From Synechococcus sp. WH 7803 (lineage in GTDB: Bacteria > Cyanobacteriota > Cyanobacteriia > PCC-6307 > Cyanobiaceae), in NCBI GenBank assembly GCA_000063505.1, contig CT971583.1:1457918-1521917 (forward strand): a DNA stretch of 64,000 nt. Direction: 5' to 3'. Under the pieces are notes generated by a model. That model had not been told where the DNA came from and did no database searches. It worked only from the letters and a program-made list of their open reading frames with translations. Positions 18,259 to 27,145 of the stretch are shown in pieces; position 1 is the stretch's first letter; every line of letters starts with the position of its first letter. A program made the translations under genes and the position numbers.

Positions 18259-19575
18259 ATGGCGACAAGGATCGGCATTGGCCTGCTCGGCCTCGGAACC
18301 GTCGGCGCCGGTGTCGCCACCATTCTCACGAGTCCTGAGGGTCGTCACCCCCTGATCGCCGAGCTGGACCTCGTGCGTGTCGCCGTGCGCGACCTCAACC
18401 GTTCCCGTCCGGTCGCCATCCCCCAGGAGAAGCTCACCACCGACCCGGAGGCCGTGGTGGACGACCCCGAGGTTCAGGTGGTGGTGGAGGTGATGGGCGG
18501 GATTGAGCCGGCTCGCACCCTGATCATGCGCGCGATCGCTGCCGGCAAGTCGGTGGTGACCGCCAATAAAGCAGTGATCGCCCGCCATGGCGAGGAGATC
18601 GCCTCGGCCGCCGCTGCTGCCGGGGTGTATGTGCTGATCGAAGCCGCCGTTGGCGGCGGCATTCCCATCATCGAACCGCTCAAGCAGTCTCTGGGCAGCA
18701 ACAGGATCAACCGCGTGAGCGGGATCATCAACGGCACAACCAATTACATCCTCAGCCGCATGGCGGATGAGGGGGCTGACTACTTCGCCGTTCTCAAGGA
18801 CGCTCAGGACCTGGGCTACGCCGAAGCCGATCCCGCTGCGGACGTTGAGGGGCATGACGCCGCAGACAAAATCGCCATCCTTTCGGGCCTGGCCTTTGGT
18901 GGCCCCATCGATCGTGACGCCATTCCCACCAGCGGGATCAGCAACCTGCAGAGCAAGGATGTGGACTACGCCACCCAGCTCGGATACGGCGTCAAGCTGC
19001 TGGCGATTGCAGAGCGGATTGAAAGCAGCAGCGACGCCTCTCCAGCACTGCCCCTGGCCGTGCGCGTGCAACCCACCCTGGTCCCGAAAGAGCACCCCCT
19101 GGCTGGGGTTCACGGCGTGAACAACGCCATCCTCGTGGAGGGGGATCCGGTGGGACGGGTGATGTTCTACGGACCTGGCGCTGGATCGGGGCCCACCGCC
19201 TCCGCGGTGGTGGCCGACATCCTCAACATCGCTGGAATCCGTCAGCTCAATGCCGCGCCTGGCGGCCTCGATCCTCTCCTGGCAGCCAGCAGCTGGCGCG
19301 CCTGCCGCTTGGTGCAAGGGGGAGAGATCCGGCAGCGCAATTATGTGCGTTTCAACACAGATGACGCCCCCGGAGTGATCGGCCGAATCGGCAGCTGCTT
19401 TGGCGATCAACAGGTTTCCATCCAGTCGATCGTGCAGTTCGATGCCAGCGACGAAGGCGCCGAAATCGTTGTGATCACCCACGAAGTGAGCAGCGGAGCG
19501 ATGCAGAAAGCGTTGAGCGCGATCACAGCCCTACCGGAAGTGCGCCTCCTGGCCTCCCACCTGGGCTGCCTCTGA
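18259..19575 (+). CDS. hom: Homoserine dehydrogenase
   Basis: NAD(P)-dependent reduction of aspartate semialdehyde to homoserine, leading to threonine, methionine and isoleucine. The protein of 438 residues has the Rossmann motif G-L-L-G-L-G-T-V-G-A-G-V at about 9-20, V-T-A-N-K-A near residue 97, the catalytic segment G-T-T-N-Y-I-L and D-P-A-A-D-V-E-G-H-D-A-A-D-K, and a C-terminal ACT domain (about 350-430) for threonine feedback. No aspartokinase is fused. The ATG at 18259 is 35 bases after sufE. Confidence 0.95.
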   Translation: MATRIGIGLLGLGTVGAGVATILTSPEGRHPLIAELDLVRVAVRDLNRSRPVAIPQEKLTTDPEAVVDDPEVQVVVEVMGGIEPARTLIMRAIAAGKSVVTANKAVIARHGEEIASAAAAAGVYVLIEAAVGGGIPIIEPLKQSLGSNRINRVSGIINGTTNYILSRMADEGADYFAVLKDAQDLGYAEADPAADVEGHDAADKIAILSGLAFGGPIDRDAIPTSGISNLQSKDVDYATQLGYGVKLLAIAERIESSSDASPALPLAVRVQPTLVPKEHPLAGVHGVNNAILVEGDPVGRVMFYGPGAGSGPTASAVVADILNIAGIRQLNAAPGGLDPLLAASSWRACRLVQGGEIRQRNYVRFNTDDAPGVIGRIGSCFGDQQVSIQSIVQFDASDEGAEIVVITHEVSSGAMQKALSAITALPEVRLLASHLGCL

Positions 19576-19621
19576 CCCCTGGCGGACAACCCCCGACATA
19601 GGGCAAAGTCGTAAGAACCAT

Positions 19622-19652
19622 CACAGAGCGGGTCTGCATTCGCAGATCTGTG
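19622..19652 (+). other. Bulged 11-bp hairpin between hom and a small gene
   Basis: CACAGA pairs with TCTGTG, and inside it TCTGC pairs with GCAGA around an ATTC loop, with a five-base bulge (GCGGG) on the left arm. It ends 13 bases before the ATG at 19666. There is no T tract, so it is not a standard terminator; a leader structure is possible. Confidence 0.4.
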
Positions 19653-19665
19653 CTGCAAACCGTTC

Positions 19666-19908
19666 ATGCCGAACGAAACCACCGTCCTGATCGGGCAACG
19701 CTGCGAGCAGCTCGAATCAAGACCCCTCATGAGCCTTCACCAGGGCGACTGCATCCGGCTTCACAGCAACAACGGGGTGTTCCAAGTGATTGGCATCGAT
19801 GGCGATCACGATCGCTGCTGGGTGCGCCAATGGCCTCTGGAGCCCAAGGGGTCGCCCGTGTTCGAGGTGCCTCTCGATCAGATCCACAGCGAATCCGGCA
19901 TCGATTGA
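19666..19908 (+). CDS. Small hypothetical protein (80 aa), beta-rich
   Basis: An 80-residue soluble protein with no signal or membrane helix. The middle (G-D-C-I-R-L-H-S-N-N-G-V-F-Q-V-I-G-I-D-G-D-H-D-R-C-W-V-R-Q-W-P) alternates like a small SH3-type barrel. Codon use matches the neighbours. I do not recognise a family. It lies between hom and a peptide-type ABC binding protein, after a strong hairpin. Confidence 0.6.
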   Translation: MPNETTVLIGQRCEQLESRPLMSLHQGDCIRLHSNNGVFQVIGIDGDHDRCWVRQWPLEPKGSPVFEVPLDQIHSESGID

Positions 19909-19948
19909 GGCCTTAAGGCCTTTGAATGGCCGGGTCTGCCTCCCAGGC

Positions 19949-21565
19949 GTGAGCGAATCCAGCACGACAGGCCGCGGCCCCACCGCGTTTCCTTGGATCA
20001 AGGGCTCGTTGACCCTCCTGGGGACCCTGGCGCTCTGTATCGGCCAGACGGCCTGTCAGCCCAGCCGCACCAGCGACCGCCTCATCGTGGCCAGCGCAGG
20101 GCGGATCAGCGCCCTCGATCCGGCACGCGCCAACACCTTCGGAGCCCTGCAGCTGCTGAGTGCCATCGGAGACACCCTCTACAAGCGCTCAGCCAATGGA
20201 GACCTGCAACCCTCCCTGGCTTCCGCGCTGCCTGAGATCAGCGCCGACGGACGCACCATCACGATTCCGCTGCGTGAGGATGTTCTCTTCCACGACGGCA
20301 CCCGCTTCGACGCGGAAGCGATGGCCTTCAGCCTGCGCCGATTTCTGCGCATCGGACGCCTGAATTACATCGTGGGCGGTCGCATCACCGCAGTCGAGAC
20401 CCCGAAACCCTTCCAACTCCGCCTTCAGCTCAGCCGCCCGTCCACCTCCCTGGTGAACCTGCTGACCTCCACCAATCTCACGCCGGTGTCCCCCACCGCC
20501 TATAGCGATTACGCCAATCGCGCTCTCAACGATCGCTTCGTGGGCACTGGGCCCTACCGCCTGACCCATTTCAGAGCGGTTGAGCAGCGCCTGGAGCCGT
20601 TCGACCAATACTGGGGAGAGCCACCGCGCAACGCGGGGCTCGAAATGATCTACCTGAGCAATTCCACGGCTCTCTTCGGCGCCATGCGCAGCGGCGAAGT
20701 GGACGTGCTGCTCTCGGATGCCATCGACGAAGATCAGCGCCTGGCCTTGAATCGCCTCGCCGACAAGGGGACGCTGCGTGAGGGCAAAGGGCCGGCGTTG
20801 GTGATCGGTTACATCACCCTGCTGAGCAACGCCCCTCCGTTCCAGGACCCAAGGGTGCGCAGGGCCATGGCCCTCAGCCTCGACCGCGACCTCATCAGCC
20901 AAAGGGTGAGCCACGGGCTGCGGCCGCCCTTGCGCTCGCTTGTTCCACCGGGTTTGGCGGGGGGAGAGGGTGACCCCTGGCCCAGCCTCAACATCGCCAA
21001 GGCGCGAACCCTGCTTCAGGACGCCGGGTACTGCAACGGTCGGGTGCTCTCAGTTCCCTTCACCTATCGCTCCAATGTGCCGGCGGACCGTTTGATGGCC
21101 CTGATCTGGCAGACGCAGCTGCAGCGCGACCTGCCCGACTGCCTGGCGCTCGACCTCGATGGTGTGGAATCGACCACCGTGTATCGCCAGCTTGGTGATG
21201 GAGCCTTTGCTGCCGTGATGCTGGATTGGCGGGGGCCCTATCCCGATCCCGAGGCCTACCTGTCCCCGTTGCTGAGCTGCGATGTGTCCAGAGGGTTCAT
21301 CTGCGAACGCGGTGAAGCCGCGAAGAGCGGCAGCTTCTGGACCGCACCGGGGCTCGATCAAGCCCTGCAGCAATCCGATCGCAGCCGCGGCCGCAAGCGC
21401 CTTCAAGACCTCGATGTCATCGAAACGCAGGCCGCTCAGGGAGCGGCTTACATCCCCGTTTGGCTGGTCACAGCCCGGGCCTGGAGCCAACGCGGGGTGG
21501 CCACGCCGGAATTCGACGGCAACGGACAGGTCAAGCTGGCCCAACTTGAGGAGGTGCCTCAATGA
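19949..21565 (+). CDS. ABC transporter substrate-binding protein, family 5 (peptide/nickel type)
   Basis: A periplasmic solute-binding protein of about 538 residues. The N-terminus has a hydrophobic stretch ending in G-Q-T-A-C, a possible lipobox, so it may be a lipoprotein. The body shows the family 5 pattern: I-S-A-L-D-P-A-R-A-N-T, L-Y-K-R-S-A-N-G-D-L-Q-P-S-L-A, F-H-D-G-T-R-F-D-A-E-A-M-A-F-S-L, G-T-G-P-Y-R-L. The GTG at 19949 is chosen; a longer frame begins inside the preceding small gene and is unlikely. It overlaps the permease gene by four bases (ATGA). The substrate is unknown. Confidence 0.85.
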   Translation: MSESSTTGRGPTAFPWIKGSLTLLGTLALCIGQTACQPSRTSDRLIVASAGRISALDPARANTFGALQLLSAIGDTLYKRSANGDLQPSLASALPEISADGRTITIPLREDVLFHDGTRFDAEAMAFSLRRFLRIGRLNYIVGGRITAVETPKPFQLRLQLSRPSTSLVNLLTSTNLTPVSPTAYSDYANRALNDRFVGTGPYRLTHFRAVEQRLEPFDQYWGEPPRNAGLEMIYLSNSTALFGAMRSGEVDVLLSDAIDEDQRLALNRLADKGTLREGKGPALVIGYITLLSNAPPFQDPRVRRAMALSLDRDLISQRVSHGLRPPLRSLVPPGLAGGEGDPWPSLNIAKARTLLQDAGYCNGRVLSVPFTYRSNVPADRLMALIWQTQLQRDLPDCLALDLDGVESTTVYRQLGDGAFAAVMLDWRGPYPDPEAYLSPLLSCDVSRGFICERGEAAKSGSFWTAPGLDQALQQSDRSRGRKRLQDLDVIETQAAQGAAYIPVWLVTARAWSQRGVATPEFDGNGQVKLAQLEEVPQ

Positions 21566-22581
21566 GTCGCGGACGCGAACTGCTGCGCTACGCCAGCACG
21601 CGCCTGGCCCTGGCGCCGGTGATGCTCTGGCTGATCTCCACCCTGGTGTTTCTGCTCCTGCGGGTCGCTCCTGGCGATCCTGTGGATGCGGTGCTGGGAA
21701 GCCGCGCACCGGAGGACGTGAAAGCTGAACTGCGCGCCCAGCTTGGCCTCGATCAGTCCCTGGGCAAGCAATACCTCGATTTCCTCCGGGACCTCCTGCA
21801 TGGCGATCTGGGCCGATCGCTGATCGATGAAAACCCCGTCACCGCAATCATCGGCAGGGCCCTACCCGCCAGCTTGGAGCTCAGTGTCACCGCCTTGTTG
21901 GTCGCGGCAGTGGTGGGACTCGCCGTGGGTTTCACCGCCATTGCCCGATCGGAAGGACGCCTGGATCTTGCCGGCCGTTTCTACGGGATCGGCACCTACG
22001 CCTTACCGCCTTTCTGGGTGGCGATGCTGGCCCAGCTTCTGTTCGCCGTGGTGCTCGGCTGGTTGCCGGTGGGCGGGCGTTTTCCCCCGGGGATGGTGCC
22101 GCCCGAGGGAAGCGGCTTTCTGATTGCCGACAGCCTGTTCAGCGCTGATTGGCGCGCGTTGCAGGGAAGCCTGCGCCACCTGGTGCTCCCAGCCTGCACG
22201 TTGGGGCTGCTGTTGAGCGGTGTGTTCACCAATGCCTTGCGCCTGAATCTCAATCGCAGCCTGCGTTCCGATTACGTGGAAGCGGCCCGCAGCCGCGGAC
22301 TGACGGAGACCCAGGTGGTGCTTCGGCACGCCCTGCCCAATGCCCTGCTCCCGGTGCTGACCATCGCCGGCATCACCGTGGCGTCGCTGATCGGTGGCGC
22401 GCTGTTGATCGAAGTGACGTTCTCCTGGCCGGGGATCGCCTTGCGTCTGCAGGAAAGCATCAACCAACGCGACTACCCCGTTGTGCAGGGAATCGTGGTG
22501 GTGGTGGCCTCTTTGGTGGTGTTGGTGAGTGTGGCGGTGGATCTGTTGGTGGCCCTTCTGGATCCTCGGGTGCGGTACTGA
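21562..22581 (+). CDS. ABC transporter permease, DppB/OppB type
   Basis: A 339-residue inner-membrane permease with six hydrophobic segments. It has the N-terminal block V-F-L-L-L-R-V-A-P-G-D-P-V-D-A-V-L-G and the ATPase-contact loop E-A-A-R-S-R-G-L-T-E-T-Q-V-V-L-R-H-A-L-P-N-A-L-L-P, both typical of the first permease of peptide/nickel importers. It is coupled to the binding protein. The partner permease (DppC) and ATPases are not beside it, so it must either use distant subunits or work as a minimal system. Confidence 0.9.
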   Translation: MSRGRELLRYASTRLALAPVMLWLISTLVFLLLRVAPGDPVDAVLGSRAPEDVKAELRAQLGLDQSLGKQYLDFLRDLLHGDLGRSLIDENPVTAIIGRALPASLELSVTALLVAAVVGLAVGFTAIARSEGRLDLAGRFYGIGTYALPPFWVAMLAQLLFAVVLGWLPVGGRFPPGMVPPEGSGFLIADSLFSADWRALQGSLRHLVLPACTLGLLLSGVFTNALRLNLNRSLRSDYVEAARSRGLTETQVVLRHALPNALLPVLTIAGITVASLIGGALLIEVTFSWPGIALRLQESINQRDYPVVQGIVVVVASLVVLVSVAVDLLVALLDPRVRY

Positions 22582-22695
22582 GGCAGCCAGCACTGCGGCC
22601 CATCCATCAGCAAAATCTCAGCGAAGCTTCAGCACCAGCTTGCGTCAGGGGGGAGGCATCCCCTGCACCATTCCGGCAGAACCACCCGGTCAACG

Positions 22696-22932
22696 ATGCA
22701 ACGCCCCCGACTGTCGGAAGCCGAAGCGTTCGCCATGGCATGCCTGATTTATGAAGACCTGAAGGGTCCTGCACCACACCTGACACCTGATGCTCAACAG
22801 TCAGATCTGAGTCCTCTGGGGATTTACAGATTGCGGGATGGGCAGTCCCTGCCAATCCTGGAAATGAAGCTGGCCCAGCTGCAAGCCAGATGCTCAAGGC
22901 TTCAATCCAGCAAGCGTGCTGCTCCCGCTTGA
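22696..22932 (+). CDS. Small hypothetical protein (78 aa)
   Basis: Begins MQRPRLSEAEAFAMACLIYE and continues to a Leu/Gln-rich helix near the end. No signal peptide, no membrane helix, no recognised family. Its last 31 bases overlap the end of the convergent hydrolase gene. The predicted helices and composition are plausible for a real cytoplasmic protein, but there is no independent support, so confidence is limited. Confidence 0.45.
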   Translation: MQRPRLSEAEAFAMACLIYEDLKGPAPHLTPDAQQSDLSPLGIYRLRDGQSLPILEMKLAQLQARCSRLQSSKRAAPA

Positions 22933-24470
22933 TTCAGGCGATAGAGATGCAGGGCCCCCACCTGAAGATGTTCGGCGTCTGCTTCTGCACGCTTCACCCG
23001 ACGACCGCTTTCCAAAGCTTCGAGAAAGCGCAGAATTTCCTGTTTCAGCAGAGCCTGCACCTGAAGCGGTTGCACACCGACGAACTCCTCCCCGAGCTGG
23101 AAGAGATCGTCGCCCTGGCCACCGCTTTGCCCCTCCACGCGCACCGGCGAAAAATGGCTGGCGCCCTCCACCAGCACAGCGCGCGTGCCGGGATTGGCCG
23201 GCAATGCCCGCAGGAGCCCGAGCTGTTCGCTGAGGGGAGGTGTGATCAAATCCAGAGAGCCACCGCTGAGCAACACGGGAACATCGCTGGCAACAGGCAC
23301 GCGCCGCGGCCAGAGCAGGCTTCCGAAGCTGTTGAGGCCCACCACCCCCGCCAGTGACGCTGGCGGCGGAAAGCCTGGCAGCGCCACATCCTGGATCTGG
23401 CACTGCAACAGCCGGGAGAGATTGCTGAGCGGCAGGTCATCCATCACCGTTCGGCAGCGTCGTCCCAGCCCTTGCTCAGGCTGGGCTCCACTGGCGAGAA
23501 AAGCCGTCAATGCACCGAGGGAGTGCCCCACAAGCACCAGTTGATCCCCCGAAAGCGGCAGATCTCCCCTCCCCTGCGCCGACAGCACCTCCTGCAAATC
23601 GCGCAAACGCTCTGGAAGCACTTCCGCTCCCGGCGGCGGACGCCTGCCCTCCAGAAGGGCCTTCACCGCCACCGCATCACTGCCCGGGTGTTCCAGCACA
23701 ACCACAGGCCAGCCGTTGCGGCTGAGCGCTCGCCCCAACCAAGCGAAGTGGTCAGGGCTTCCGCCCAGCCCCGGCATCAGCACCAGCCAGGAGCGGCGTT
23801 GGCCTTCCAGCGCTGCATCGGGAAGCCAGAGCTGCAGTTGAAGATCACGCTCGCGATGGGGCACCGGCAGAGCCAAGCGTTCGAGCCGGCCATCAGCGGC
23901 CGCCGGCCATTCCCTGGCTTGCGGCAGGGATTGCGGGGACAGCGGCTGGCGTCCCAGACGCTCCACCAACAGCTGCTGACGCTCGAGCTGCAGCCGCCAA
24001 CTGGCCGCCACCTCCAGCAGCGCATCAAGATCGAGGCGCACCTTCTTGGCTGGGAGTGCCTCCAGCAACTCGAGCGTGGTCACCTCCGGACGCTGCGCAA
24101 GAAGCTCTTCGAGCGTGGTCTGAACCGTCAGGCCCGTGGTTTCGTCATCCACCTGCACCAGATCACCCACCTGATCCAACAACTGCCGCCCCGCCCAGCT
24201 GTTGAGGATCTGCCTGGCCATGCTGCTGTCGTTGATCAAGGGCGCCTGCAGCAGATCGATCACCCCTTTCCTGCTTTCGGCCTCAAGCAGGTTGAACCAA
24301 ACGCCCAACTCAGACGAACGGGCCCCACCACTGCGCACCCAGGCACCGAGATCGTCGATGGAAATCGGCAACGCCATTCCATCCAGCCGAACCTCCAGCT
24401 CACCAGCTGCCTGGACGGGTCGCGGAGAGGCAGCCCAGAGCAGCAGACTGCTGAACAGTCCAACAGCCAT
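22902..24470 (-). CDS. Exported alpha/beta hydrolase with N-terminal DUF1400-like region
   Basis: About 522 residues from the ATG at 24470, which gives a clean signal peptide (M-A-V-G-L-F-S-S-L-L-L-W-A-A-S-P-R-P-V-Q-A). The N-terminal 150 residues look like the cyanobacterial DUF1400 domain (I-S-I-D-D-L-G-A-W, helical repeats), followed by an alpha/beta hydrolase: oxyanion strand W-L-V-L-M-P-G-L-G-G, nucleophile elbow V-G-H-S-L-G-A-L, and a late histidine in E-G-A-S-H-F. A lipase/esterase or dienelactone-type activity in the periplasm is likely; the substrate is unknown. A longer in-frame start at 24572 would overlap the divergent MFS gene. Confidence 0.8.
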   Translation of the reverse strand: MAVGLFSSLLLWAASPRPVQAAGELEVRLDGMALPISIDDLGAWVRSGGARSSELGVWFNLLEAESRKGVIDLLQAPLINDSSMARQILNSWAGRQLLDQVGDLVQVDDETTGLTVQTTLEELLAQRPEVTTLELLEALPAKKVRLDLDALLEVAASWRLQLERQQLLVERLGRQPLSPQSLPQAREWPAAADGRLERLALPVPHRERDLQLQLWLPDAALEGQRRSWLVLMPGLGGSPDHFAWLGRALSRNGWPVVVLEHPGSDAVAVKALLEGRRPPPGAEVLPERLRDLQEVLSAQGRGDLPLSGDQLVLVGHSLGALTAFLASGAQPEQGLGRRCRTVMDDLPLSNLSRLLQCQIQDVALPGFPPPASLAGVVGLNSFGSLLWPRRVPVASDVPVLLSGGSLDLITPPLSEQLGLLRALPANPGTRAVLVEGASHFSPVRVEGQSGGQGDDLFQLGEEFVGVQPLQVQALLKQEILRFLEALESGRRVKRAEADAEHLQVGALHLYRLNQAGAARLLD

Positions 24471-24508
24471 CCTTCGTCCTGTTAAGCGTCCTCCCAAGGC
24501 CAAGGCCA

Positions 24509-25792
24509 GTGCACTGGTGGAACCAGTTTCCCGCATCTCTGCAGGAAGTGGCATCCATCCGTTTGCTGGCATCCCTCGGCGCAGGGGGAGTCATCTACAT
24601 GACGCCGATGGTTTTTCATCAGGCCAGCTTCACCGCCATTCAAGTCGGCCAGGGACTTGCGGCTTCTGCGCTGATCGGTACTGCGGCAAGGCTGATGAGT
24701 GGGGTGCTGCTCGATCGGGGCCTGTCTTGTTCCTGGCCAGTACGCGCCGCCGCCATTCTCGCGTTTCTGGCTGATCTGGTGCTGTTCCAAGCCCAGGGTT
24801 TCAACGGCTACCTCGCGGGCCAGTTGCTGATTGGCATTGCCGCTGGGTTGTATTTCCCAGCGATTGAACTGGCCGTTCCCCTCAGCTGCACAGGGTTCAA
24901 CTCCAGCCGCGGCTATGCCCTTGCACGCAGTGCCGACGCCCTCGGCGTCGCCGTCGGAGCCTTGATTGGTGCGCTGGTCACCGCCTTGGGGCTCATCCGT
25001 GCGGTGTATCTGGTGGAGGCGGCAGCTGTGGTTCTGATGTTGGTGGTGCTCAGCCTGCGCCCCCTTCCAGATGGCCGTGCCGCTCTGCTGCATCCCGCCG
25101 AAGAAGACCCAGCCGACAGGGATGCCGCTTCAGATGGCTGGCAATGGCTGCCTCCTTTGATGCCGGTGCTTGCGGTGAGCATTGTGGCAACCGGGATCAT
25201 TGCGCTCATGCAGAGCGCCCTTCCCCTCGATCTGGTGCGCGGCGGCATGGCCAGAGCACCCCTGAGCGAAGCCTGGAGCGGCGCACTGATCGCGCTGCAG
25301 CTGGCACTGCTTGTGACGCTGCAATGGCCCGTTGGCAACTGGGTGGCCCGTCGCAGCCTGCGTTTTGGGCTTGGAATGGGGCTTGGTGGGTTTGTGCTGG
25401 GGTGCCTTTTGTTGGCCGCTTCCGCTCTCTGGAGTGGCGGCATCGCCCTCATTGCATTGGCGATGCTGCCGATTGCCTTCGGGGAAGCTGCCTTCCTTCC
25501 CACCGCCGCCGAAGCGATGGTGGAAGAAACGCCCCTTCAACATCGCGGGCTGGCCATGGCGCTGTTTTCCCAGTGTTTTGCCATTAGTGCCACTGGAGCT
25601 CCACTGATGGCAGGGTTCCTGCTCGATCGCCAGGGCCATGGCTTGCTGCTCTGGGTCCTGATGGCGTCGGTGTGCCTGCTGATGGTGCCGCTGCTCAAAA
25701 CCGTGAGGCCCCGCTATACACCAGGGTTGAGCGCCATCCCCCTGGAGAAGTCCAACGATGTCTCGAGCCCGAGAACTGCTTCGCTCCGTTAG
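24509..25792 (+). CDS. Major facilitator superfamily transporter
   Basis: A 427-residue membrane protein with about 12 hydrophobic segments in two halves separated by a hydrophilic loop (about 185-210, R-P-L-P-D-G-R-A-A-L-L-H-P-A-E-E-D-P). The segment G-T-A-A-R-L-M-S-G-V-L-L-D-R between helices 2 and 3 matches the MFS motif A region. The start is GTG. The substrate cannot be read from sequence. The end overlaps the COQ4-type gene by 35 bases, so the two are probably translated together. Confidence 0.82.
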   Translation: MHWWNQFPASLQEVASIRLLASLGAGGVIYMTPMVFHQASFTAIQVGQGLAASALIGTAARLMSGVLLDRGLSCSWPVRAAAILAFLADLVLFQAQGFNGYLAGQLLIGIAAGLYFPAIELAVPLSCTGFNSSRGYALARSADALGVAVGALIGALVTALGLIRAVYLVEAAAVVLMLVVLSLRPLPDGRAALLHPAEEDPADRDAASDGWQWLPPLMPVLAVSIVATGIIALMQSALPLDLVRGGMARAPLSEAWSGALIALQLALLVTLQWPVGNWVARRSLRFGLGMGLGGFVLGCLLLAASALWSGGIALIALAMLPIAFGEAAFLPTAAEAMVEETPLQHRGLAMALFSQCFAISATGAPLMAGFLLDRQGHGLLLWVLMASVCLLMVPLLKTVRPRYTPGLSAIPLEKSNDVSSPRTASLR

Positions 25793-26435
25793 GAATCTTT
25801 CAATCATCCGTGAGATGGCCGCCAGTGAAGGTGGCCTTCAGAGCGTCGGTGATTTGGTCGACAACTTCATCGACAGCGAGGCGATGGTGGTGTGCGTGGA
25901 GCGCTTCAAGGCTTTGCCGGGAGGTGCGGAGATGATCGAGCAGCGCTATCCACCCTTCCAGCCCGATCTTGCTGCGCTGGAAGCGCTCCCAGAGGGAAGC
26001 CTGGGCCGGGCCTACGCGGGCATGATCCGCAAGCTTAACTACGACCCCGACTTTTTTCGCCCTCGGGACACCAGCAGTGAAGCGCTCTGGCTGACCCAGC
26101 GGATCGCCACCACCCACGACCTCCATCACGTGATCGGCGGCTTCAACACGCAAAGCGCTGGTGAGTCGGGCGTGTTGGCGATCACAGCGACGCAGATCGG
26201 CTTTCCCGCCTACGTGCTCATCAATACCCTGGCGTGCTTCCGCGCCTTCCGCTTCGCCCCAGCCAACCTGGCCGGCGTGAGCCGGAGCATTGCCTTCGGC
26301 AACCGCATCGGACTGGAAGCCAAGCCCCTGGTGCTGCAGCGCTGGGAAGAAGCCTGGGAGAAGCCTCTGCACCAGTGGCGGCAGGAGCTGGGTGTTCACA
26401 GCGCAGAAGGGGAAGCCTTCGGGGCGGTGTACTAA
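25758..26435 (+). CDS. COQ4-family protein
   Basis: A 225-residue soluble protein with the COQ4 zinc motif H-D-x-x-H-x11-E fully intact: His120, Asp121, His124 and Glu136 in T-H-D-L-H-H-V-I-G-G-F. Other family features are G-S-L-G-R-A-Y-A-G-M-I near 87 and D-T-S-S-E-A-L-W-L-T-Q-R. In mitochondria and some bacteria COQ4 acts in ubiquinone head-group processing (C1 decarboxylation/hydroxylation). Cyanobacteria make plastoquinone instead, so a plastoquinone-related step is a possibility, not a demonstrated fact. The start ATG lies inside the end of the MFS gene; the end overlaps the convergent SemiSWEET gene by four bases. Confidence 0.85.
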   Translation: MSRARELLRSVRNLSIIREMAASEGGLQSVGDLVDNFIDSEAMVVCVERFKALPGGAEMIEQRYPPFQPDLAALEALPEGSLGRAYAGMIRKLNYDPDFFRPRDTSSEALWLTQRIATTHDLHHVIGGFNTQSAGESGVLAITATQIGFPAYVLINTLACFRAFRFAPANLAGVSRSIAFGNRIGLEAKPLVLQRWEEAWEKPLHQWRQELGVHSAEGEAFGAVY

Positions 26436-26701
26436 CGCTCGCCGCGCAGGAGGCGATGGCGGATCTTCTTCTGCAGCACGAAGGCTGCCGGAATGAAGGT
26501 GAGGCCATTGGCCACGATCAAAGGACCATTCCCCGTGAGGCAGCCGAACACCCCCCAGATCGCCACACCGGTGGTGAACAGGCCGTACATCGAGAGCGAA
26601 ATCGAGCGCGTGTCATCCAGTCGCAGGGTTTTGATCGCCTGAGGGAAGAAACTGATGGTGGTGAGGGCTGCAGCGGTGTAACCGATCGCATCCACGTCCA
26701 T
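26432..26701 (-). CDS. SemiSWEET-type sugar transporter
   Basis: An 89-residue membrane protein with three hydrophobic helices and the PQ-loop signature in helix 1 (S-F-F-P-Q at residues 17-21), followed by T-R-S-I-S-L-x-M-Y and a second-helix G-V-A-I-W-G-V-F-G. This is the bacterial half-size SWEET fold, which dimerises to move sugars by facilitated diffusion. Length is normal. It is convergent with the COQ4-type gene. The sugar is unknown. Confidence 0.88.
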   Translation of the reverse strand: MDVDAIGYTAAALTTISFFPQAIKTLRLDDTRSISLSMYGLFTTGVAIWGVFGCLTGNGPLIVANGLTFIPAAFVLQKKIRHRLLRGER

Positions 26702-26752
26702 GGCATGAGGGATCGGCGAGATCCATAAACTGCCGCCAGTCTTGCCGCAGCC

Positions 26753-27127
26753 ATGGCGTTCTCTCGCTCAACAGTGCAAATCCTGGCGGGGGCTTCGAGC
26801 GCACTCGCGCTGCTGGCCAGCAGCATCGGGGAGCTTGCTCAACCCGTTCAGGCTGCCGACAGCGACACCCGCCAGGCTCTGGTGGGACTGGCTGCCTATG
26901 CCGAATGCAAGGTGCTGCACGCTGGCTACAGCCGGGAGAGGGCGCAGGCGATCGTGCAGAGCGGCATCCAAAGCAACGGTTGGCAGCAGCAGGCTGACTG
27001 GTTGAAATCGCCGCAAGCCATCCGGGTGGTGGCCCTCACCAGCGAAGCCATGAACAAAACCTGCGACGACTTCGATCAGAACAGCCCTGACTTCATCCCA
27101 GCGATGAAAGCCCTCGATGCGCTGTGA
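26753..27127 (+). CDS. Secreted small hypothetical protein (124 aa)
   Basis: Has a clear signal peptide (about 1-34, ending P-V-Q-A-A) and a helical mature part of about 90 residues with two cysteines (in A-E-C-K-V and K-T-C-D-D), which could form a periplasmic disulfide. No recognised domain. It is divergent from SemiSWEET and convergent with ychF, 18 bases apart. Confidence 0.65.
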   Translation: MAFSRSTVQILAGASSALALLASSIGELAQPVQAADSDTRQALVGLAAYAECKVLHAGYSRERAQAIVQSGIQSNGWQQQADWLKSPQAIRVVALTSEAMNKTCDDFDQNSPDFIPAMKALDAL

Positions 27128-27145
27128 CGGAAGGATTGAACGTGA

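Noticed and set aside
18220-19482. A 420-codon minus-strand open frame opposite hom
   Set aside because: His/Gly/Ala-rich with no motif; hom on the plus strand is certain.
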